Assembly: GCA_037903355.1 (NCBI GenBank)
Contig: JBAJFE010000005.1
Location: forward strand, 62,001-126,000
Source of the DNA: Trichuris trichiura
Taxonomy: Eukaryota > Nematoda > Enoplea > Trichinellida > Trichuridae
Direction: 5' to 3'
Length of the DNA: 64,000 nucleotides
Shown: piece by piece, positions 47,080 through 57,443 of the stretch
Numbering within the stretch: position 1 is the first letter of the stretch
How the letters are laid out: every line of letters starts with the position of its first letter
The notes under the pieces: model-generated
Database searches by the model: none
What the model was told of the DNA's origin: nothing
Seen by the model: the letters and a program-made list of their open reading frames with translations, nothing else
Position numbers and translations under genes: made by a program

Positions 47080-49779
47080 ATGAAGTTACTGCTCGTATTA
47101 TACTTTCTCTGTACTATCAGTCAGCGATGTGTAGCTGAGACGAAAGATCCAAATGAAGTCAAAGAAGCCGAAAATAACCCACCAACAATTTCGGACAACG
47201 TTACAGTCCAGTCCGTCATGAGAGAAGAAATGTTGGCTACTGTCTCTGTCGCACGTCGGCAAGTGACTTCAATGGAAGTCAATGAGACTAGTAGAAGCGA
47301 AAATCTAAAGGATGAAAACCCTCTGCCGAAGGGAGAAGAAGGAAATGTGTCGCAAACCACTCTGGAAAAGGAAAAGCTGGTAAACAACACCGTTGAAGCG
47401 GTAAAAGTTGAAGAAAACAAGGAAGCTACGACGAACAAGAGATCCGTAGACACTACCGGCAATATAGCAACAACTGGCCAAGACAAAACGGTCATTGAGG
47501 AGGCAAACGATCCTCAAATACCTGCAATGACAATTACAAAGGAAGGAGACATTCGACAACCTATTAGACGTGACGTCAACCGCCAACGTAACGTCGAGAG
47601 CTCCAGCTCGGAAGAAACAAGTCCAGAAAGTGACGTCAATCACGGGCATGGACATCATCATGGACACAACGAGTCGTCATCGTCCTCTTCAAGCGAAGAA
47701 GAGCACGGACACCATCCAAACTGTACTGGAAAGCCTCCTCCTCCTCCGCCGGAAGTTCACAATGTCACTAATGTAAGAATATCTCCTACGTTGTATCGCG
47801 TGGAAGTACATCATTAGCATTTTAGCCCGATAACATATGGGACGAATTGAAAACCGTCTTTGGCTTTAGCGATGGACATGTAGATAAATACAAAGCGTTC
47901 ATGGACAAAGTTAGACAGTACAGATGGTCAAAGCTTGACGAAAAAGAACGTGAAAAGGTACCATAAGCGAAGATACAACGACGCTGTATACATATGTATA
48001 TATATCGGTTGCCATTGCAGATAGTCGACTACAGAAATATCAACATGGGAGGCGCCGAAGGAAACCCGTTGCTTTACGAAGGCGATATCCTACTGAGCGA
48101 GAATCAGATCGACATTTTAAACAAAGTTATCGATGAAGACATAAAGTAAGTAAGTATGTAAGAAAAATAAGCCAATTACTTTTCGTGGGCAAATAAAACT
48201 GACGAAAACAATGACCTTAGAAGTAAAATTGATCTCTGCCTTTCAGCGGAACGAAAAGAGTTGACCTAGCGGCCATAGCAAGCAACCTCGCTAGCCGGTG
48301 GACCACCACCATTTATTACACGATCAGCGGAGGTAGAAAAAAAATAATACAAAAACCAACCTAAGGTTTAGTTTTTTAAAATGCTACGTTTCTTCATTAC
48401 AGTTGACTCGAATGTAATCGAAGCGGGCCTTCAAAAATGGAGAGATAGCACTTGCTTAAAGTTCATTCGAAACGACCAATATACGGGCGACAGAATACAG
48501 TACATCAAAGGCAGCGGGTAAGTGACCCACGTGGCTTTTCGGCACAAGCTTACGCACACCTTTTCCTAGGTGCTATTCGTCCGTTGGTCGCCTCGGAGGA
48601 AAACAACAAGTTTCTATTGGAGCTGGTTGCGAACGTGTTGGCACTGTATGCCACGAAACAAGCCACGCCTTGGGTGTATGGCATGAGCAAAGTCGAACGG
48701 ATAGGGACAACTACATCTCCGTCAACTACAATAACATTATGTCAGCCGCTGTAGGCAACTTCGAGCGCCTCACAAGCAATATAATGTACTTGGATCAAGT
48801 GCCGTATGATTTCGGCTCCGAAATGCACTATCCTTCGAAGGTGAAGCTTCCGCGTACGTGAACTTTACTCGTAAATATGTAAATTTTTTTCCTTAGGCCT
48901 TCGCTGTCAATTACAACCAGTATACAATTCAAACAAAAGATTCAAAGTACCAATGGACAATTGGACAACGGGACTATCCCTCCTTCAACGACGCGAAGGT
49001 CCTTAATTTAGCCTATTGCGGATGTAGGTTTCTTTAAGAAATTTCAGAAAAAAACGGACTTCCTTTTTTCAGCTGTCTGTATGAATATCAACTGCCAGAA
49101 TAAGGGATACGCTGACCCAAAGAACTGCAACGTTTGCAGATGCCCGGAAGGCTTAGCTGGAAATAGATGCGAAAAGTCAAAAAGTAAGCGCTCCTCTTAT
49201 GTGTCAATAACTAATGCTGACTTGTATTTAGCAACCAGCAGCAACTGCGGACAAACCGACTACACTGTGGGAACAAGTCCAGTGACATTTACCAAATCTG
49301 GAAGTGGAACATGCTACTATTTGATAAAGGCAGCTTAACCGTACTCTCTCTCACCGCTAATCTCTTTAACGTGCTATCATTGAAGAGCAATGGTGGTAGA
49401 CTGCAAACGACCGTCAAGGCTTTCAGATTCAGTTGCCAGGAAACATGCTCAGGCTCGTACTTTGGCATACAAGCTGGATCGGATATTGGCAACTCTGTAG
49501 CCAGGTGAGCTTTCAAAATTTACATACTTATCGCAACAACTATTCAACCGTTTTCTTATTCAATCTTGCAGATTGTGCTGCAGCAATCCTGGCACCATCA
49601 CCAGCGTGGGCAGCACTATAATAGTAATCTATCAAGGTAATCAAAACAGTGGAGTCACATTCGAAGTTCGACAAGGTAAGCAAACACTTAGCGTACGAGA
49701 AAAACATTTTAAAATCAAAGCTTCTATACGTAACATTATCGTCTCATTGCATACAGAGCTTTTTTTTTTTCTAGTTTAA
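47080..49779 (+). CDS. Astacin zinc metalloprotease with acidic/His-rich prodomain, EGF-like and CUB modules (one-base frame break)
   Basis: A secreted zinc protease. The exons are 47080-47772, 47826-47957, 48021-48145, 48247-48332, 48403-48517, 48570-48840, 48897-49023, 49073-49183, 49232-49504, 49572-49675 and 49775-49779. The signal peptide is MKLLLVLYFLCTIS. The 300-residue prodomain has KR/RR sites, Ser/Glu clusters, a HGHGHHHGH run and PPPPPP. Exon 3 carries YEGDILL, whose Asp is the family's latent-form zinc ligand. The catalytic site is HETSHALGVWHEQSRTDRD (from about residue 412), and the Met-turn is EMHYP. An EGF-like module and a CUB domain follow. Exon 9 enters in one frame (TCYYLIKA) and exits in another, so one base is missing or two are extra there. 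The last exon adds only Val and the stop. Similar proteins are the NAS proteases of nematodes. Confidence 0.9.
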
Positions 49780-52700
49780 ACTTCGACCGTCCGCGTTCTG
49801 AGGGACAAGTCGACTTTAGGTAGTCGTACGACGACTTATTTTATATTCTTTCCTATTTCACGTTACGCCCTTTTTGACTTTCCTTCTTATTACCTATAGG
49901 GAACATATGTTACGCAATAAATCATTGACTCAAAGCAGGCGGCAAAACCAAAGAGTAAATGCGCACAGCGCTTTTCACTTTTGCTAACGATTAAAGTAAA
50001 GTGAATTAGCGCTTTGGCGGTAAAAAGGTTGCCGTGACGTAACGGTTACTCGTCAACCGAAGCTTCAATGAACCCAAATATGAACAGACCTTTCAGCTCA
50101 GCGAAATTTTGAATCGTTGGCTTGATTACTAATGAAACTTGTCAGTTAAGATTGTTAAGCACGACGAAGCCCAACCGAACCTTGCAAAATTTAGCGGCGC
50201 GCAAAAGTCTTCAGCCAACGAAATATTTAAACGTGCCATAAAGTTCAAACTTTTTTCGCTGACAAGCGTCTAGCGCCCGTCTATTTCATGAACAAATGGC
50301 GCGCCAAACTTTTGTTCCATTCTTAGTCTGCTGTCTTCAATGTCAACGTGCCGTCTTATATATAAACGTTCGCGCAACAAAGGATACATTATATCACTCT
50401 GATAAGGATTGCAACTGTTACTATTCCACTCAAGGTCGAGTCGCTCTGCAAATGAAACAATTATAGTACAATAGATATGCAAATTAGATCTCAGACTTCA
50501 AAGGCTTAGCGATTTAGCTCATCTCAGGCAACGATGCGGAGCGTAATAAAGAAAGCTACCAGGAAAACTAATGAATAACTATCCGCCTTTTGTGGATTAA
50601 CAATGAGCAGACGCTGTCGAGCAAACAAGCTTGTTGGATTCATTTTTCAAACGTTAAAAAGCAACGAATCCTACTTTGATAAGAAGTCGTCGTCGAGCTA
50701 ACAAACAACCCGCGCGTGTCAACAGGGAAGCATCTGCGCAGACGGAGCAACTACACTGTCAATAAAAAAAAAGTTTACCACCCGTCCACACGAGTATCTT
50801 TACTAATTTTAAAAGGAGGCGGAAAAATAGAGGCAAAATATGAAAATATTTAAACTGACTGATTGCTGGTGGACGATTTTGATTCATGCGCGCAAAATTG
50901 GCCATTTAAGGCTTGGAGCGCGTTCACAGTTTCCTCTGAACTCAGGAATGCTACCGTAACCACGAAATTTTTCAAGCATATTACCTGAACATCACCTTAA
51001 CTTTGCCGCTCAGCGAACGAGCGTCACATTCATTCTAAGGGCATTAGCCCTAAAGTTCCTATCGTCTTTAGGCTTAAGAAACAAACAGGTTTCGTTTACT
51101 ATGCAATATGCCATATGTTGGCTACGCGTCAGAGCTGTTGGAGTGAGGAAAAGGAAATATGAATAATTAAAATTATAGCCGCAATGCTCAACTTGCTTGC
51201 GCTTGCGAAAATGGCCTACGATTATAATAAAAAGCATTTACGGAAGGGCTGCCCGCCAGCTTTTGCTTAACCGAAACTCGTGAGAGAAACAGTTGACGGA
51301 TGGACACGGAAAAAGCTATTAACTGCTGCCAACGTTGTGCATTCGAACTCGCAACAGTTGGCCATATGCGAAGGCGTCGTCGTCGTGGCAAGATTGACCA
51401 CTCGGCTTAAGCGTAACATGAATGATTGCTTAAAGAAATGTGAAAAAAATAAAACACCCACTTCTTTGAAAAGAAAAAGCTCAAAATCTCACCGCATTCC
51501 ATTCATTATTCAACCTATCGCCTCCTAAGTATCCCGCCAAGAATGCCGAAATCGGATTGCAATTTCTCAATGTTGCAACATAAATTTTTTTTAAACCTGT
51601 ACGCCAAAGCTTCTATAAATACATTGCCTCTCTACGAGCAGTGCAGCGAATGCATTTTCTTGTTCGCTTCCTGGTAAGCTCATTTGGCTTTCAAGACGCC
51701 ACTTTTTCTACCCTTTCGTAGTTAGTCTGCAAATATGCTAATTTTTTAAAATCTTCCCCGAACTTACGTCATACTTTGAGCGTAAATTGACAAAGAAGCG
51801 ACAACAAATTGCTTATCCCGAAAGGCACAGCCCCGTTGCGAGCTTTAATCATTTGGACAACAAATTGAACGCGCGCATTTTAAAACAGGACACTTCGACC
51901 GCAGTTAAGGCGCTCCATTTCGTCTTGTCTTTCCTTAGGAAGAAACAAAAAACTGATCAAAGCGCAATGCCGCGAAATTGAAAGTTAAAACTTTATCCGA
52001 TTATTCAAAAACGCACATTATGAATAGCGATGGATCCTATGGCGTCAAATCAAAAGACACTAAAATTTATTGGATATTCCTTGCGTTTAAAGCACAGCAT
52101 GGCCGGATGAGTGCCAACCTCTAAAAGCTACGTTTACACTGATGAAACAAAGCCAGAGTTTGCATAACCGTTACGCGCTGGCATTCTAAGTGAATCGACG
52201 TCGTAATGGCTAAGTTAATTCAACTTCCGTCATTTGCCCTATATTACAATCAATAGAGTTTTAGCAACGCCGTTTTTGCACGGCGGTTTATATACAGATC
52301 GATCCATCACGCTGAATAAAGCAACGAAGCAATTAGATGTAAAATAGGATGACAAGCTTCCCTTCCTTTTTTGGGCAAAAATAATATCTTACCAAAAACT
52401 CATTTTCAAAAATGGAGACGACTACTTCTTTTCTTTATCTCTTTGGCAAGTTTGAATGAAGTAAGAACTACTCTCGACAAAATACTCGCAATTTTTTCGT
52501 TACGCAACTGCCGAATGAATAATGCAGACTTGGCGGCAGCCTTTTACGCGAAAAAATAGTAGTTGTAAATGTGCTGCATTTTTGAGCAGTTCCGTTCGTT
52601 TAAAAGATTTTAAAATAGCCATACGCCTTATAGCAAACCGTGAGCCACCTGTCAAGTAAAAATTTTGCAAGTTATTAACACGGTGGTTCTTACACTCAAA

Positions 52701-53309
52701 GCGCTCGACAAAAGATGAATAACGCGAAACAACAACAAAAGTCTTTCGAAATTAAGCGAAATTGGGTGCCTTCACGGAGGCTTAATCAATCAAAGCCAAC
52801 AGACAGGTTAATCGCCCCGAACGCGATAAGGCAGCCGAAGAATGCAACCCCGCGCACAATGGAGTGAAGCATCGCCGGTCGGAATTGACCATTGAACCAA
52901 CTTGCAACTTCCAATGCGGCCACAAAAATGAGCTTTCCATTTTTGTTCTCCCAAAGGGTGAACAAAGAGAAGTACTTAAAAATTGGAAGCATCGCTTCCC
53001 GGTGGCCATTCATTGAAGCCCCTATAGGCGCTGTCACTAAACAACCAATCGGGAAAGGCTTAGACAACGACGATCAACATCGGTTAGCAAAGGATCCCTT
53101 TCTTAGTTTGCCGCCTGACTTTGTCCTCAGAGAGGGCGCATTGATAAGTCGATGGTCGTCTGAACAAGGGACCATAATCAGGTGAGCGACCAGAGTGAAC
53201 AGTCAATGGTCTCCGACGAGAAGGGGAACCTCTGTCAGTCGACATAATGCATATTGCCAATGAAGTTGTCTTGCGACTGCTTCGCTAAATTCTGGTACCT
53301 CGACGACAG
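49780..53309. other. 3.5-kb stretch, at most one doubtful exon
   Basis: Short ORFs only, apart from the doubtful minus-strand exon at 52786-53030 listed separately. GGCGGTAAAAAGGT at about 50016 resembles the 22-bp repeat near the Tigger element. Confidence 0.55.
52786..53030 (-). CDS. Possible terminal exon of a membrane protein
   Basis: An open minus-strand frame follows an acceptor-like site (TTGTTTAG then GTGACAG-type sequence near 53030) and ends at TGA 52786-52788. It encodes a segment reading GKLIFVAALEVASWFNG and a helix (RGVAFFGCLIAFGAINLSVG). The composition looks coding, but no upstream exon was found and no family recognised. The opposite strand is also open here, which weakens the case. 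Confidence 0.25.
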
Positions 53310-56300
53310 ATGCAAGCACGCATCCTTCCTACTTTGCTCCTTCTCGTCGCCCACGTGTGCACAGCACCCTTTGTTCTTCGTCATGGCCGTTGGCAGAAAG
53401 TGGTCGTCTCGCAGAACCCGAACCCTAATGCGCTAACGCAGCTTCAAAGTGATCGGTAACGCTGGCCAGTAACATGTACACTAGCCGTCATTTTGCATAT
53501 TAATTTTTCCAGCTTTCGAGCCTGGTGGCAAAAAACCTTGGACTCCTATGACGATTCAATACGACCCGGCTACGGAAGTACAGCTTATTTTTTCTTTTTG
53601 AAATATCGCTAAAACCTTGCTACTGTATGCAACATGTCTTATTAAGTAGAGTAGCTGACATACCACTGATGCCTCTTTTGAATGTAAGTATATATTAAGA
53701 GCAACAGATGACTGACAGTGTTAAGGTGTGTATAATCTGAGTGTATATAAGCAAATAGCCTCCAGACTTTCATGGCTGTTGCAATGCCTTTTATGGTCAT
53801 GCCCTCCGTGTCTATGCTTGTCAATGCGGCGGTTGAGGAAATCTTTTAAATTCAGGCATCACTTCAATGAATAGGCGTATTTACAGCGCTTATCGTCGGC
53901 CAAGCAAGCAAGTTGAAGAACCGCGCGAAAGGGGCAAGCAACTGACCCGCAAAATCAGCGGATCTATTGCATACCCGCTTTCGGTGGCGCGGCAAACGCC
54001 TACATGCCACCAAGTGCGACCTGTTTAGGGCGGAGGGTTGCGCCAAGCACGAATTAAACAGGATAGCTTTCCCCCTCCGCATTGAGAACAATTAACAGCC
54101 GGCATGACGAGCGCCAGTCTCGACGAAGTCTGCTCAAAGTTCTAGTTGCCTTTTCCCATGAGTATACGCTACGTAAAAACTACTGGATAATAAACAGCCA
54201 CTCTTGATGATTAAAACTAAAACGACCATTTTCTATTGGCTACACATTTTCGTTCCTTTTTTAGGCAAACCGTTAAAAGTGAAAGTTGGCATGAACCTCA
54301 TTAGCATAAGTTCAATCGACGAGTCTCAAATGGTAAGAATTGAAAAGCACGCGGCCGCATTCGATAGTTGCGCGTGGAACAAAACGAAGTTATTCTTATT
54401 GTATGCATGAGCAAGAAAAAAACATTTTTTAAACTTGTGGTCAATTTCTACATACGCATTGCAAGTTGGCTTGGTTTAGGCTGCTGTTCAAAGTAATCTT
54501 TCGAGACTAAGACTATTCGTAGCGCGAAAAATCTTCAAGCTTTGCGTTTGAAGAGCAATAAAAGCGCCTACCGACTTAGGCATCCCAACAAAGCATGTAG
54601 CAGGAGCCTATTAGTAAATTAAAATGCCCTACAGTGGAGACCGCTTCATTTTATTAATATCATTTATTCACGCTTGCTACAGTAGGACCTCATCTGAAAC
54701 TTCTTCATCCCTATCGCGACAGAACAATTATTCCCTATTACTAACAACATGTTTATGGACTCATTTTGCCATTTAGGGATATTTGTCTGTTCTAATTCAG
54801 TTGTGTAAACCCCGTATATATATTGCTTATAAGCAGGGTCTCCTTCAAGAAACTTCACCGCGCTTTCTTTCCTATAAAGGCTGAACTGCTATTGTGACGA
54901 CTGCTATACTTTCTTAATACCAGAACGTCTACCTATGGCGAATACGTAATTTGTAAATGTATTTTTTTACAACAAGCCAGTAAAGTACAGAATTTTATTG
55001 TTACGCTGTTGCCCCATTATTTCAATGAACAATGTTTTCTCTCCGCAGCTTTCGGGATTGGCCAATCCCGAAAGCTGCGGAGAGAAAACATTGTTCACCG
55101 AAGGGGCTTAATAGAGCAACAATAAAATGCTATACTTTATAATGAACATCTGAGAAGACAAATTCAGGTGACAGACAGGTTATGCCTATTGCTCTCATTT
55201 GCATAAAAGGAATGCACCCCGCCGTTGCGAAGAATAACAATTGAAAAGAGGACTCACCTGTAGATGTTCATTTCTGCTTTCAGCGCTTTACGGCCGAGCT
55301 TTACTATCACGAATATTGGCGAGACAGAAGGCTGCAGTTCAATCGAACTTGGTTTGGAAATCGCAGCACCGTAGACTTACCGGCAGACGCGCCAAGGCGA
55401 TTATGGATACCGGATACGTGTTTCAACAATGCGCTCGAGTCAAAGGGACCCGAAGTGGGCTCCGTATCCCATAGAGAGCATACAAAATTGCAAGAAGATG
55501 GTACGGTCTTTTACAGTAGACGGTAGGCAGTCGCCTAAATGAACCGAAACACTTGATTATCCCATTTAGCCTATCAATCACAGCGACGTGCAAGTTCGAT
55601 CTCCTCATGTAAGCATAGGCACAGCATTGAATACACAAAGCACTAATGATTTGCATATTTCAGGTATCCCTTCGATCAGCAAGCCTGCGGTCTCGAGCTG
55701 TCAAGCTGTAGGGGTGCCATGTAAGGCTTTTTAAACTCAACTTACAAATCGCCATCTTATAGACGGATATACAGTCCATGATGTAGTGTATGAGTGGGCG
55801 GTCAATGAAAATCAAATTGAACTGGACGAAATAAGTTTGCCAGACTTCTACGCGAAGTCGTATCTATTCAGCGTAAAGAACAACACTTACACAGCAGGTA
55901 AGCCAAACTTCAACAATAATGTCTGTCTAAGCATTCCTTTTTATAAGGGGAAAGATTTCTATCAAAAAAAATTAGCTATATAAGGAGAAAAAGCTAGCAG
56001 CTTATATCAGTCTTGTACTGTCGAAATAAAAAACATCTGTCAGAGATATTAACTTATACTAAACAGTGGAGGAGATATAATCACTAAGACGTAAACTATT
56101 ATTTTCTTATTTACCTGAAAACAATCTTTTTGGAAGGCTTTGCTTTTTCATTGAAGGAAAAAACTATTATTTGCCTTCAAAGAAGGGTACTTGAGGACCA
56201 TTAAAAGTTAGCCGAAATATAGCTTAAGACGTGGATCAGTTTTCGCGGGGATTTCAGGATTCGATAATTTTCCCGCTTTAGACGCTTTGCCTTGTTCGAA

Positions 56301-57135
56301 ATAACATCTGCTGGGACTATTAGAAATTTGAGTTTTCTTTTTACCTTCGCCAACAAATTACCATAACATGTAAACAGTGGGAGTATCTCAGGTTTAACGC
56401 GCGTAACTTACCTTCCCGCCGTTGACGGAAAGTCGTACTCGCTGGCTATAGGATTTTCAGGTGAATTCAACGTAGCCAAATTTTGCGTAATACTGAAACG
56501 TCGTTCCGGCTTTTGCTTTTTGAATCTGTTCATTCCCGCCACCGCGGTGGTAACAAGTTCGTGGATATCCTTGTGGATGGAAGACGAAACGCAATTTTCC
56601 GACATGTTCGCCATCATTTTGGCAATTATATTTTTGTCCTTCTCCTTCAACGCCGTCATGCCAAAAGTCAGCTACATAAAGGCAAGACGCGGCGGCGTTG
56701 GCGCTTTTGGCAAATATAACGTTTCAATTCTTTGTTGAGGTTATGGATCTGTACCTTGGCGCATGCTTCATTTTTGCGTTTCTCTCGCTGTCCAAATTGA
56801 TCGTCGTCAAGCTTCTGCACAGGCAAATCAAGAAGCGAAAGCAAAGTACCGTTGGCAACATGGTCAATTCGACCATAAGGGCCAACAATGCTGCTGGCGA
56901 CAATGCCGACTCGACGCAGCAATCGTCCAGACGGCCGCCCATCGATTTGGAGACTCTCATTCATTTCAGCCTATTTCACCCGTTTCTTCGAAGGACAACT
57001 CACGACTGCTTCTGGAAAGGGGCCAAAATTTTTCACGTCAGCTCTCAGGTGATTCTACCGGTCGCCTTTGGCACTTTTGGGTTTTTCTACTTTGCTATCT
57101 TTTCCAATGTCAACATGTCGAGCACTACTTGTTAA
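53310..57135 (+). CDS. Cys-loop ligand-gated ion channel subunit (divergent pore)
   Basis: This is a pentameric neurotransmitter-gated channel subunit of about 450 aa. The nine exons are 53310-53455, 53513-53577, 54265-54332, 55284-55522, 55570-55608, 55664-55707, 55763-55897, 56461-56681 and 56740-57135, with consistent phases. The signal peptide is [17 protein letters not shown]. The extracellular domain has [40 protein letters not shown] and the Cys-loop [15 protein letters not shown] (13 residues between cysteines), then [16 protein letters not shown]1 contains [10 protein letters not shown]2-TM3 [11 protein letters not shown], and TM4 [13 protein letters not shown]. The YPFDQQ and overall pattern place it near GABA/glutamate/amine-gated anion channels, but the PAR motif before TM2 and the second loop-C disulfide are absent. 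Intron 8 is GC-AG. Ligand and ion selectivity are unknown. Confidence 0.92.
54981..55139. repeat. Foldback hairpin in channel intron 3
   Basis: The inner 35 bp of each arm (55027-55061 and 55063-55097) are essentially perfect reverse complements with almost no loop (ATTGGCCAAT at the centre). Weaker pairing continues outward to about 54981 and 55139. The arms carry CGCAGCTTTCGGG near the centre and CAATAAAA towards the outer right end, the same features as the other hairpins here. It lies wholly within intron 3 of the channel gene. Confidence 0.88.
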
Positions 57136-57443
57136 CAAAAATAATCGCTATCCTTTATCCGGTCCATTTGCGTACTTCACCTGTTCGCTTTTAAGTGACC
57201 TATGCATACATGCGTATAGATATATCCGCATTCGGATGACGGGAGGAGTCGAAAACCATTGACAAAAAAGTTCAATGAGCATAACCTTGCATATACTATT
57301 TTGGGGGACATGCCGCGTTTTCTAAGCAAGAACCAAAACCCAAAACTTGCCCCTATTTGTCCATTGTATCCATTTCTTTGTCGGATACTGCTTGACGGCA
57401 TCGTTTAGGGAAGTGACTGAAACGTAACGAAATGTCAACGTCA
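57136..57443. other. Tail-to-tail spacer between channel and SLC22 genes
   Basis: The 308-bp convergent spacer must contain both 3' untranslated regions. No gene is seen. Confidence 0.7.

Noticed and set aside
47121..47667. Minus-strand ORFs of 120-124 codons
   Set aside because: They are antisense to the first exon of the astacin gene; the Ser/Glu-rich coding strand makes the reverse frames hydrophobic and open.
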